DNA of 64,000 nucleotides. Source: Clostridiales bacterium UBA7568. Its GTDB lineage: Bacteria > Bacillota > Clostridia > Oscillospirales > CAG-272. A program made the position numbers and the translations under genes. This document shows, piece by piece, positions 27,739 through 35,422 of this stretch. Under the pieces are notes generated by a model that did not search any database, was not told the origin of the DNA, and saw nothing but the letters and a program-made list of their open reading frames with translations. How positions within the stretch are numbered: the first letter of the stretch is position 1; each line of letters opens with the position of its first letter. The stretch covers positions 305,932-369,931 of the forward strand of contig DLLG01000004.1 of assembly GCA_002479075.1 (NCBI GenBank), written 5' to 3'.

Positions 27739-28481
27739 TCCTCACTTTTCTTTTTTGTCACAAAATACAGAACCGCCGCGCCGACGGCAAGAAGTATCGA
27801 GACGATCTGCGAAGGGGAAAGAACACCGGACAGAAGCTCGCCTCGATCGTCGCCTCTGAAAAACTCGATAATGAATCTGAATATGCCGTATGAGAGCATA
27901 TAAAGCTCCATTATGTGCTTTTTGCCCTTGAAAAGCAATGTTATAAGGGAAACGGCGAGGATGAGAAGAAAAATTGCTTCGAAAAGCTGCGTCGGTATGA
28001 CCTTGTAACCGAGGTTGACCATATATATTCCGAACCATAAATCTGTCGGCTTGCCATAGCAGCAGCCGCTCATAAGACAGCCTATCCTGCCGAAAAAATG
28101 AGCGGAGGGAACGGCGCAGGCGGCGCAATCCAAAACCTTGCGAAAGTTGCTTTTGCCGCCGTATTTTCCGCCGAACGAAAAGTAGATGATGAAAAACGCT
28201 GCCGCACCGCCGATAAGCCCGCCGGCAAAGGTGGCTCCGGTGTCAGAGTCGATGATGAACGCTCCGCGCTCTTTCATATTGTATACAGCCTGAAAAATGA
28301 CAGAGAAGGCAAATCCCGAAATGATTGAGCACAGGGCACAGATAAGCGTAAAATTAAAGAGCTTTGCGTTTATCTCAGCTCTGTCTGCACATATTCTGTA
28401 TACAGCGATCGCCGCTATTATACCGAGCATTATAAATATCGAATAAAGGTCGATGTCGCCGATTATATAATAAGGGTACAT
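27726..28481 (-). CDS. lgt: prolipoprotein diacylglyceryl transferase-like protein
   Basis: 251 residues, about seven membrane helices. Lgt attaches diacylglycerol to the lipobox cysteine of prolipoproteins at the membrane. The signature region reads HFFGRIGCLMSGCCYGKP (about 118-135), with a Cys where classical Lgt has Asn. PTQLFEA and EFFRGDDRG match later catalytic and lipid-binding positions. It is a divergent clostridial Lgt; whether it is the main enzyme cannot be told from this window, since another copy may exist elsewhere. Confidence 0.8.
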   Translation of the reverse strand: MYPYYIIGDIDLYSIFIMLGIIAAIAVYRICADRAEINAKLFNFTLICALCSIISGFAFSVIFQAVYNMKERGAFIIDSDTGATFAGGLIGGAAAFFIIYFSFGGKYGGKSNFRKVLDCAACAVPSAHFFGRIGCLMSGCCYGKPTDLWFGIYMVNLGYKVIPTQLFEAIFLLILAVSLITLLFKGKKHIMELYMLSYGIFRFIIEFFRGDDRGELLSGVLSPSQIVSILLAVGAAVLYFVTKKKSEECAN

Positions 28482-28507
28482 ACTTTCTCCATCTCAAAAT
28501 AATATCT

Positions 28508-28545
28508 GCAAATGCCCGCACCTTGGATGGTGCGGGCATTTTGTT
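28508..28545 (-). terminator. terminator hairpin between the Ig-like surface protein and lgt
   Basis: AAATGCCCGCACC and GGTGCGGGCATTT form a 13-bp stem with a short loop. It lies just past the stop of the surface-protein gene and upstream of the lgt start. T residues are present on both sides. Confidence 0.8.
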
Positions 28546-28566
28546 TACCGGATTTGTTTTAAGCAA

Positions 28567-30504
28567 TCAGTTGTCTTTCTTTTTGCCGAGAACTACGCCT
28601 GCGCCGATAACGGAGACGATAGCGATGGCTGCGCCTGTGCCGATAACGGATTTACAACCGCCGGAAGAAGCCGTTGTCACGGGCTTTGTTGTCACGGGCT
28701 TGGATGAGCCTTTAACTGTTGCCGTAACGCTTGCGGAGAGACCTTCGAACTTATCTGTTATATTGACTTTCTGTTCTCCGGGCTCAGAGAAGTCGTATTT
28801 TGTGGTGTAATCTTCTGCCTTGAGGGCGATCTTCTTGCCGTCCGCATAGACATAAGAAACGAGGAGGCCTTCTGTTGAGAACTTGTCGTCAACGTTGTAT
28901 TCGAGCTTTGCGTTGGTTGTGTCAACTTCGATTGCCGTGGGCTTTTCAACCGTTGCAGTTGCTGTTGCGGAGCAATCGATGTCGTATGCCGAGCTCGTCA
29001 TATGAACTTTAACTTCGATCTCGCCTGTCTTTGTGATGTCGTATTCTTTTTCAAACGTTGCGCCGATATTTGCGTCTTTGAACGACTTTTCGGAGCCGTC
29101 GCTGTATACGCAGGTGATCTTTTCCTTGAGATCATCGTCTGTGATTTCGTCGCCGTAACGGTATGTCTTGTCGAGCTTGTCAATCTTGATGCTCGTAACG
29201 TTGATGACCGTTATGCTGAAGTTTGTCTTTGCGCCGAAATAATTTATTGTGATAACGTTGTCGCTTCCGATTTTGAGCGAGTCATATTCGAGCTTGAAGG
29301 AACCGAGCTCTTTGATCTCTGTTGTTCCGTCGTTGTAGGTTACCTTTATGGAAAGACCTTCGGGAGCAAATACGCCGCCGATCGAAGCTCTTTCATAGGT
29401 TGTTGTCTTAGCGGGCGTCTCAATTGCGATTTCTTTGATACCCGTAACCTTGACTGTGTATGTCTGCTCTGCGGAGCCGTAAGAAACTCTTACCGTTGCA
29501 GCGTCTGTTTCTTCATCGAAGTTATAAACTGTGTTGTAGCTATCGATGACTTCCTTTGTGCCGTCTTCGAAAGTTGCCGTAACTTCCATACCTGCCGTGT
29601 CGATTGTCTCGCCGACATAGTAAGCTGTTTTTGTTGCGGGCTTTGTGATTTCGATGCTTGTAACCTTTTCTTCTTTCTGTTCAAGCGCGCTCTTATAGTT
29701 TTCGCAATATTCCTTTGTTCCGAAAACGATATAGTCAACGTCCATTTCAGCACCTGCATAAGCGCCTGTACCGTCTGTTACGCCATAGCCGCACGGGAAG
29801 AAGATAACGTCATAGATATGACCTGCCCAACGCGAGCTTGCAACGCCTGTCTTTTCGTCAACCGTAAGAACACCGTTGTAGTTTGTTGCGGAGTTCTGCT
29901 CGATCATACTGAATGTGTATGTTTTCCATTCGGGGGAGGCGGGATCGACATCAACGTTTGTTATCGAAACGTTTGATACTACGCGCGCGCCGGGTCCGCC
30001 GATGTTATCCGATGTGAAAGCAAAGGAAATCTGGTCTGCTGAGCTGTAATTTCTTATACGGATCTTGCAATATTCCATCTTGCCCTTGGACTCGCTGCCT
30101 GCAGATATATCGATGCCGAAGCTATCGAGGCAGAAGGGGATACCGGGAGTTGATGAAGAGCTGAGAACCTTGAGCTTCATAATTTCTCCGTTGTCGAGAA
30201 GAGTCCAGGAGAGATTATTGTTAAGATACGTTGTGTGCTTGTTGCTCGGGATGAAAGCGGAATTTGAAATTTCCGTTTCGGGGTCTGAGGGTGAGTCTGT
30301 GATTTTTTTCGCAACCCAGTTGCCTTCTTCGTCCTGCTCAACCCAGCCCTTGTTGTTTTCTGCCGAGAAATCAAGGAAGTCAATACAAGCGATCTTGGAT
30401 TTTTCCGGGCCGTCGGCATATATTATGTTTGATGCGGAAACGCCGAGACACGCAACCGTCAAAGCCATAGCAACGACGAGAAGAAATGATACGATCTTTT
30501 TCAT
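28567..30504 (-). CDS. surface protein with four Ig-like repeats and a C-terminal anchor
   Basis: 645 residues from ATG 30502-30504, placed after AAAGGAAA. The signal peptide ends near GVSAS (about 24). Residues about 30-270 form a beta-rich domain resembling a carbohydrate-binding or lectin fold. Four bacterial Ig-like group 3 repeats follow, each starting near a SIEI/EIAI/SIKI/AIEV strand and containing a YxDGT-type turn. A Thr/Pro linker leads to GGCKSVIG, one membrane helix and GKKKDN. There is no LPXTG. The tail suggests surface anchoring by another route (see findings). It has its own promoter and terminator. Confidence 0.8.
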   Translation of the reverse strand: MKKIVSFLLVVAMALTVACLGVSASNIIYADGPEKSKIACIDFLDFSAENNKGWVEQDEEGNWVAKKITDSPSDPETEISNSAFIPSNKHTTYLNNNLSWTLLDNGEIMKLKVLSSSSTPGIPFCLDSFGIDISAGSESKGKMEYCKIRIRNYSSADQISFAFTSDNIGGPGARVVSNVSITNVDVDPASPEWKTYTFSMIEQNSATNYNGVLTVDEKTGVASSRWAGHIYDVIFFPCGYGVTDGTGAYAGAEMDVDYIVFGTKEYCENYKSALEQKEEKVTSIEITKPATKTAYYVGETIDTAGMEVTATFEDGTKEVIDSYNTVYNFDEETDAATVRVSYGSAEQTYTVKVTGIKEIAIETPAKTTTYERASIGGVFAPEGLSIKVTYNDGTTEIKELGSFKLEYDSLKIGSDNVITINYFGAKTNFSITVINVTSIKIDKLDKTYRYGDEITDDDLKEKITCVYSDGSEKSFKDANIGATFEKEYDITKTGEIEVKVHMTSSAYDIDCSATATATVEKPTAIEVDTTNAKLEYNVDDKFSTEGLLVSYVYADGKKIALKAEDYTTKYDFSEPGEQKVNITDKFEGLSASVTATVKGSSKPVTTKPVTTASSGGCKSVIGTGAAIAIVSVIGAGVVLGKKKDN

Positions 30505-30574
30505 TACATATTTTCCTTTCAAAAATATTTGATTTGCGGATGCTCTGTCAAAAAGAGCAAATTCCTACACGGAT

Positions 30575-30604
30575 ATTATATCACCATACCATACAGAAAG
30601 TCAA
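30575..30604 (-). promoter_or_regulatory. promoter of the Ig-like surface protein gene
   Basis: Minus strand TTGACT (30599-30604), 18-bp spacer, TATAAT (30575-30580). A small GCTC/GAGC hairpin lies in the leader at about 30542-30560. Confidence 0.75.
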
Positions 30605-30645
30605 GTAAATATATTGTTAACAAGGGAGAAATATATCGAAAAAGG

Positions 30646-30680
30646 AAAAAGTCCGAACCGTTTTTCCGGCTCGGACTTTT
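30646..30680 (-). terminator. terminator after rpiB
   Basis: AAAAAGTCCGA and TCGGACTTTT arms surround a loop of about 14 nt. The hairpin is symmetrical and T-rich on both strands. It closes the desulfurase-tsaE-tsaB-rpiB operon. Confidence 0.8.
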
Positions 30681-30696
30681 GCTTGCAAAATTTATT

Positions 30697-31128
30697 TCAT
30701 TTATCCAGCATAGCGACTCTTTTTTCGTGTCTGCCGCCGAGAAATTCCGTTGCAAGAAATGTGTCGACAAGGCTTTTTGCCGTTTTTTCGTCGATTATTC
30801 TTGCGCCGAGACAGAGAACGTTTGCGTCGTTATGCTGACGCGTCAGCTCGACGCATCTTTCTTCATAGCAGAGCGCGGCGCGTATGCCCTTATGACGGTT
30901 TGCGGCAATGCTCATTCCTATGCCCGTTCCGCAGACGAGAATTCCTTTTTCGCATTCGCCGGAAAGAATTTTTTCGCAGAGAGCGTTTGCGTATACGGGA
31001 TAGTCGACGGAGTCCGCCGTATCGGTGCCAAGGTTTACGCAGTCATAGCCTTTTTCGGTAAGATAAGCGACGAGATGATTTTTGAGCTCGTAGCCGGCGT
31101 GATCTGCCGCAAGTGCAATCTTTTTCAT
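30697..31128 (-). CDS. rpiB: ribose-5-phosphate isomerase B
   Basis: 143 residues of the RpiB/LacAB family. It interconverts ribulose-5-phosphate and ribose-5-phosphate in the pentose phosphate pathway. ADHAGYELKN (about 8-17), the substrate-binding CGTGIGMSIAANR (about 66-78) and NVLCLGAR (about 112-119) are diagnostic. The start overlaps the tsaB stop by 4 bp (ATGA), so it is the last gene of the operon. Confidence 0.96.
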   Translation of the reverse strand: MKKIALAADHAGYELKNHLVAYLTEKGYDCVNLGTDTADSVDYPVYANALCEKILSGECEKGILVCGTGIGMSIAANRHKGIRAALCYEERCVELTRQHNDANVLCLGARIIDEKTAKSLVDTFLATEFLGGRHEKRVAMLDK

Positions 31129-31838
31129 TTTCGTTCTTCTCCTTTTTTCTCGTTATATTCTCTTTCCGCCTGTGAGGGACGGAGGTATGACGGGGAAAGC
31201 GCAAGGTCTGTAAATATATCTTTGTCAGTCGCGTTTTCATAGACGCGACGGGCGACCGCCGCGACGGACGGTGCGCTCTGAAGTATCAGCTCTTCCGGGG
31301 TTTCCTGCGCCGCGGGGAAGGCAGCTTTGGCAATTTTGTATCCGTCGCCGAAAAAGTATATCGGCAGGGAAAAGCCGGAAAGCTCGTTTGCAAGATCGGC
31401 AGAGGAGATCAGCCTGTCTTTGCAGAGACGCTCCTTTTTGCCGTTTTCAATCAGAAACAGCGCGTTATAAAGCTGACTGCGCCTTGCGTCCATAACGGGG
31501 CAGGCGATGAACTTTCCGCCGATACCGACGCCGTTTTCGGAGAGGGCGTCAAGGGACGAAACGCCGACACACGGAACGTTTCTTCCGAATGCGAGCCCCT
31601 TTATCAGCGAAACGCCGATCCTTACGCCGGTAAACGAGCCGGGACCTGCCGAAACGGCGAACATATCAATGTCCTTCGGCGCAAGCCCCGATTTTTCAAA
31701 GAGTCTGTCCACCTCCGGGAGCATTGTTTCGCTATGAGTAAATCCGCCTGTGACGGCGAAGGCGCAGAGCGTTTTATCTCCGTCACATATTGCGCCGGCG
31801 GCGGTTTTCGCCGTCGTGTCGATTGCAAGAATTTTCAT
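31125..31838 (-). CDS. tsaB: tRNA threonylcarbamoyladenosine complex protein TsaB
   Basis: 237 residues of the ASKHA fold. TsaB is the non-catalytic dimer partner of TsaD in making t6A at position 37 of ANN-decoding tRNAs. LAIDTTAKTAAGA (about 4-16), SAGPGSFTGVRIG (about 64-76) and GLAFG are family hallmarks. It follows tsaE by 4 bp. tsaD and tsaC are not in the window. Confidence 0.94.
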   Translation of the reverse strand: MKILAIDTTAKTAAGAICDGDKTLCAFAVTGGFTHSETMLPEVDRLFEKSGLAPKDIDMFAVSAGPGSFTGVRIGVSLIKGLAFGRNVPCVGVSSLDALSENGVGIGGKFIACPVMDARRSQLYNALFLIENGKKERLCKDRLISSADLANELSGFSLPIYFFGDGYKIAKAAFPAAQETPEELILQSAPSVAAVARRVYENATDKDIFTDLALSPSYLRPSQAEREYNEKKGEERK

Positions 31839-31842
31839 TTGG

Positions 31843-32265
31843 TCACCTGCTTATTGTAATTTCGCGCGTTTCTTCGCCCGTTTTTTCGATCGCGACGGTA
31901 TAACAGTCGTCCGGAAGGAAGTCTTCAATCTTCTCGCTCCATTCGACGGCGCATATGCCGCCCGCATCGAGATAATCGAAAAATCCCGTGCTGTAAAGCG
32001 ATTCCTCGCCGTCTATGCGATACATATCGAAATGATAAAGCGGGATTTTTCCGCCGTATGAGTTTACGATGGTGTACGTCGGGCTTTGCACTCGCGCCTT
32101 CGGGCAGAGGTATTTTGCCATTCCGCGTACGAAAGCCGTTTTTCCGGCTCCGAGATCGCCCTTCATTGCAAGACAGTCGCCGGGGGAGAGGAGTTTGGCA
32201 AATTCAAAGCCGATTTTTTCAGTCTCTTCTGCGGAGACAGATGTTTTCTTTAAAATTATGTTCAT
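31843..32265 (-). CDS. tsaE: tRNA threonylcarbamoyladenosine complex ATPase TsaE
   Basis: 140 residues. TsaE is the ATPase that resets the TsaBD complex during t6A synthesis. The P-loop GDLGAGKTAFVRG lies at about 38-50, with SPTYTIVNSY at about 60-69 and DMYRID at about 79-84. It begins 1 bp after the end of the cysteine desulfurase gene, so it is translated from the same mRNA. Confidence 0.95.
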   Translation of the reverse strand: MNIILKKTSVSAEETEKIGFEFAKLLSPGDCLAMKGDLGAGKTAFVRGMAKYLCPKARVQSPTYTIVNSYGGKIPLYHFDMYRIDGEESLYSTGFFDYLDAGGICAVEWSEKIEDFLPDDCYTVAIEKTGEETREITISR

Positions 32266-32266
32266 T

Positions 32267-33448
32267 TCAGCCCCTCTTGTGAGACAGAGTTTTTATTCCT
32301 TTAAGGAAGGCGACCGCCGCCGCATCAATGTCCTTTTCGCTTGTGCCGAGTCCGAAGCTGAGACGCAGGGTAGAGTCAATATCGTCATCGGAAAGTCCGA
32401 AGCTGCGGAGAACGTGGCTCCTTGACTTTGTGTTTGACGAACAAGCCGACCCGCTTGAAACAAACACACCCTCCGAAGAGAGAAAATGGAGCATTGTTTC
32501 GCTCCTGACGCCGTGCGCCGTGACGCTTAAAATGTGGTGCGCAACGCGTTCGGTCTGCGGAAGGTTGAGGTTTATCCCGTCGCCTTCAAGTTCCGAAAAG
32601 CGACTGACGGCATAAGAATACAGCTTGTCGAAATGACTGTATATCGAATTCTGATTTTTCGCAAAATAATCGACAGCCGCGCCGAAACCGGCAATTCCGA
32701 GAACGTTTTCCGTCCCGGAGCGGAGCCCGTGCTCCTGACCGCCGCCGAAAATGACGGGTATCAAAGCCTTTTTCTTTATAACGTCCTCGCTTGCGAAGAG
32801 TGCGCCTGCGCCCTTCGGTCCGCCGATTTTGTGTGCACTGACGGTGACAATGTCCGCAGGGGAGAGGAGGCTTTTCGGAAGACGCATATAGCCCTGAACG
32901 GCGTCACAATGGATGATGACGTCGGGGCTTGCCTTCCTTGCCGCGGCGGCGATTTTTGCAATGTCGTTTACGGCTCCCGTCTCGTTGTTTACAAGCATTG
33001 CCGAAACGAGAATTGTGTCCGCCGTCAGCTCCTTTTCAAACGATTCCATATCCCATACGCCCTTCGGCGAGGGAATAAAGACGACGTTATATCCGAGTGC
33101 TTTGAGCCGTTCGGCTGACGCAAGAACGGAGGAATGCTCCGTTTCGCCTATGATAATTTTCTTTCCGGTGTTTCGCGGCTTTGCCGTCGCCGTGCCGATT
33201 ATCGCAAGGTTGTTTGCTTCCGTCCCGCCGGATGTGAAGATCAGCTGCTCCGGCTTTCCTCTCTTGCCGGCCGGCAAAAGCGAGGAGAGCACGGCTTTTC
33301 TTGCGAGATCAACAGCCTCCTGAGCCCGGAGTCCTACCGAATGAAGGCTTGACGGATTGCCGAAGTTTTCGTTTATTATGTTCAGCATTGCGCTCTTTGC
33401 CGCATCGCAAAGGGGCGTTGTTGCGCTGTTGTCAAGATAATGGGTCAT
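32267..33448 (-). CDS. cysteine desulfurase, second copy
   Basis: 393 residues, PLP-dependent. The PLP lysine is in VSAHKIGGPKGAG (about 203-215) and the persulfide cysteine in SSGSACSSNTKS (about 326-337). It heads an operon with tsaE, tsaB and rpiB. No scaffold or thiolase follows, unlike the copy at 10.9 kb. It may supply ThiI, whose Clostridia relatives often use a dedicated NifZ-like desulfurase, but thiI is not adjacent here, so this is only a suggestion. An upstream terminator at 33468-33486 isolates the operon. Confidence 0.93.
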   Translation of the reverse strand: MTHYLDNSATTPLCDAAKSAMLNIINENFGNPSSLHSVGLRAQEAVDLARKAVLSSLLPAGKRGKPEQLIFTSGGTEANNLAIIGTATAKPRNTGKKIIIGETEHSSVLASAERLKALGYNVVFIPSPKGVWDMESFEKELTADTILVSAMLVNNETGAVNDIAKIAAAARKASPDVIIHCDAVQGYMRLPKSLLSPADIVTVSAHKIGGPKGAGALFASEDVIKKKALIPVIFGGGQEHGLRSGTENVLGIAGFGAAVDYFAKNQNSIYSHFDKLYSYAVSRFSELEGDGINLNLPQTERVAHHILSVTAHGVRSETMLHFLSSEGVFVSSGSACSSNTKSRSHVLRSFGLSDDDIDSTLRLSFGLGTSEKDIDAAAVAFLKGIKTLSHKRG

Positions 33449-33467
33449 TTTGTATCTCCGATAAAAG

Positions 33468-33486
33468 GGGCAGAACCAGTCTGCCC
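33468..33486 (-). terminator. terminator after the lipoprotein gene
   Basis: GGGCAGA and TCTGCCC form a 7-bp stem with a 5-nt loop, followed on the minus strand by CTTTTAT. It lies between the lipoprotein stop and the desulfurase start. Confidence 0.6.
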
Positions 33487-33493
33487 GCCTTTT

Positions 33494-34081
33494 TTATTTG
33501 AATACGAATTCTTTTATTATTTTTTCAACGTCGTCTGTGTGCTTTGAATAATTGGCTTCCTCGGCTGTGTAAGTGAGAATGTATATTTTGCTCGCTCTGA
33601 GCGCAAACGTCTGCATAATCCTGTAAGCCTTGCCGCCGATCTCGAAGGTATAAACATATTTGCAGACATCAGGCGCGTCGCCGAGGGCCTGATCCGTTGT
33701 ATATTGCTCCTCGAGCTTGATGCCGGGCATAGTTTTTGAGAGGGTATCGAAATAATAATCGGAAACGAACTTTGATATGCCCGCATAGCTTATGCCGCCA
33801 TAGGTTACCGTATATCCGACGGCACTTTCGCTCGAAGCATCGACTCTGTCCGCCGCAACTACTTCGACGGAAATATTGCTCTTGTCAAGCGTCTGTGCGC
33901 TGACAAAGCCCGTTGTAACGTCGGGCGTCCAGTCGCTCGGAACAAAAAGCCTGAAATCCGTATATTCGGAAACAACTTCAACCATTCCGTTCGGCACTCC
34001 GGATTCGTCCTTGCAAGATGTGAGCGCAAGGACGCATATTATGATGGCGAGGAAAATCGCCGTAATCTTTATCTTTTTCAT
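33494..34081 (-). CDS. small lipoprotein, possibly PsbP/DUF1795-like fold
   Basis: 195 residues from ATG 34079-34081, which has ACGGAGCG upstream. The signal peptide ends in the lipobox LTSC (cysteine near residue 22), so it is membrane-anchored. The mature part contains a PsbP-like pattern (YTDFRLFVPSDWTPD at about 38-52 and a C-terminal AYRIMQTFALRASKIYILTY). Function unknown. It is the last gene before a terminator. Confidence 0.8.
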   Translation of the reverse strand: MKKIKITAIFLAIIICVLALTSCKDESGVPNGMVEVVSEYTDFRLFVPSDWTPDVTTGFVSAQTLDKSNISVEVVAADRVDASSESAVGYTVTYGGISYAGISKFVSDYYFDTLSKTMPGIKLEEQYTTDQALGDAPDVCKYVYTFEIGGKAYRIMQTFALRASKIYILTYTAEEANYSKHTDDVEKIIKEFVFK

Positions 34082-34193
34082 TTTTACGCTCCGTAAACAG
34101 ATATTATATCTATTATAGCAAAGAGAGAAGGCTTTGTCAATCGCAGACGTGCGGTTTGCGGATTTTTGTCCCGAAAATCTTTTGAAAAGCAAA

Positions 34194-34213
34194 ATCCCCG
34201 CATAAGCGGGGAT
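34194..34213 (-). terminator. terminator after the zinc-ribbon gene
   Basis: ATCCCCGC and GCGGGGAT form a perfect 8-bp stem with a 4-nt loop, followed on the minus strand by TTTTGC. It lies 21 bp past the stop codon. Confidence 0.85.
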
Positions 34214-34234
34214 TATAAGTCGTTTTGAATTAAC

Positions 34235-34513
34235 TTATTTGCTCTCTTTCATTGCTGCATAGCAGTCGCTGCAATAAACGGGTCTGTCGCTTGTGGGCTC
34301 GAAGGGGATCTTAGCCTCTTTGCCGCAGTTTGCGCAAATTGCTGTGTGCATTTCTCTCTGGGGCTTGCTTGCATTCTTTCTTGCATTACGGCAATTCTTG
34401 CATCTCTGGGGCTCGTTCTGGAAGCCCTTTTCAGCATAGAATTCCTGCTCGCCTGCTGTGAATACGAATTCAGCTCCGCAATCCTTGCAAACCAATGTTT
34501 TGTCCTGATACAT
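34235..34513 (-). CDS. zinc-ribbon protein of the CxxC-x17-CxxC type
   Basis: 92 residues with two zinc-binding halves. The first has CKDC (9-12) and CKNC (38-41), resembling a zf-trcl ribbon. The second has CANC, exactly 17 residues, then CSDC near the C-terminus. This is a recognised small-protein family of unknown function in Clostridia. It stands alone between two terminator or RNA-like elements. The start has an AGGTAGAAC upstream region. Confidence 0.88.
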   Translation of the reverse strand: MYQDKTLVCKDCGAEFVFTAGEQEFYAEKGFQNEPQRCKNCRNARKNASKPQREMHTAICANCGKEAKIPFEPTSDRPVYCSDCYAAMKESK

Positions 34514-34551
34514 TTGTTCTACCTCGCTTTGTTTTGTATGAAAAAATATTT

Positions 34552-34616
34552 TGCCCCAAGACGGACTCAGACCGACACCTTTGAATTACAACGCTCTGCC
34601 ATTAAGCTATTCGGGC
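34552..34616 (-). pseudogene. tRNA-Thr-like relic lacking half the anticodon stem
   Basis: The minus strand reads as a tRNA. The acceptor arms are GCCCGAA and TTGGGGC (one G-G mismatch), and the D-arm is GCTT..GAGC. An anticodon loop TTGTAAT fits tRNA-Thr(TGT), and a degraded T-arm is present. The 5' strand of the anticodon stem, about nine bases, is absent: the total is 65 nt against about 74 expected. Two T-loop bases also differ from TTCGA. It cannot fold normally. Confidence 0.5.
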
Positions 34617-34696
34617 ATATGAAAACGAAAACAAAACAGGGAAAGTTTTATTTTTGTACGTTATATATGATTGCCGCCGAAACGGCACTTAAAAGA

Positions 34697-35263
34697 TTAT
34701 AAAAGCTTTCTTAACTTCGCTTTGATTCGTTGCATTGCGTTGTCGATGGATTTCTTCGGTTTTCCGAGCTCCGCGGCGATGTCTTCATAAGTCGCGGACG
34801 CAAGGTAAAGGTCAAATACGGAGCGTTCGAGGTCCGTAAGCGAGAGGGAAATGCGTCTTTCGAGATCTGCAAGAGATTCTTTGCTGATTATAAGCTTTTC
34901 GGGATCGATATCAAGGCTCGCCGAGACTTCGTTTTGCGGAGTCAGGTCGATGGGCTCTGTCTTTACGCTCTTTCCGTTGATTGAGCGGAGATAGGATATG
35001 ATCCTGTTTTTGATACAGATTTTTGCATAAAGTCCGAACGAAACGCCCCTTTCGGGATTGAATGCGAGAGCTGCGTCATAAAGCGCAATCGCCGCCTCCT
35101 GACGAAGGTCTTCAAGCTCGGCTCCGGAGAGAGACGAGCCGCCGTATTTTTCCGCAAGCGAATTTATGAGAGGTCCATACAGCGAATAGACCGTTTCAAA
35201 CGAAAGCGGAACGCCGTTTTGAATGTCGCATATGAGCTTTTGCATTTCGGAGCTTTGTTGCAT
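34697..35263 (-). CDS. sigma-70 family RNA polymerase sigma factor, SigH-like
   Basis: 188 residues. Region 2 spans about 28-95 (DLRQEAAIALYDAALAFN; FGLYAKICIKNRIISYLR) and region 4 about 130-188 (LTDLERSVFDLYLASATYEDIAAEL). The size and layout match SigH-type factors of Firmicutes, which act in stationary phase and early sporulation. No anti-sigma gene is adjacent. It has a perfect vegetative promoter, suggesting it is made during growth. Confidence 0.85.
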   Translation of the reverse strand: MQQSSEMQKLICDIQNGVPLSFETVYSLYGPLINSLAEKYGGSSLSGAELEDLRQEAAIALYDAALAFNPERGVSFGLYAKICIKNRIISYLRSINGKSVKTEPIDLTPQNEVSASLDIDPEKLIISKESLADLERRISLSLTDLERSVFDLYLASATYEDIAAELGKPKKSIDNAMQRIKAKLRKLL

Positions 35264-35303
35264 ATAGATTCACAATACTTTTTAAGATAGATATTACAAT
35301 AAC

Positions 35304-35332
35304 ATTGTAACAGCATAGGCAGAGATTGTCAA
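35304..35332 (-). promoter_or_regulatory. promoter of the SigH-like gene
   Basis: Minus strand TTGACA (35327-35332), 17-bp spacer, TACAAT (35304-35309). The predicted start is near 35297, giving a 34-nt leader. The neighbouring 35340-35422 is very AT-rich and shows no gene. Confidence 0.8.
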
Positions 35333-35422
35333 GCATATTTCAAAGAAAAAATATAAATTTGACAAAAATTATATAAACTCAATTTTTATAATTGACCATT
35401 TTCAACAAAAATCGCCTTGATT

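Noticed and set aside
29002..29976. 324-codon plus-strand open frame
   Set aside because: Antisense to the Ig-repeat protein. Its repeated Cys/Val pattern mirrors the repeats on the other strand.
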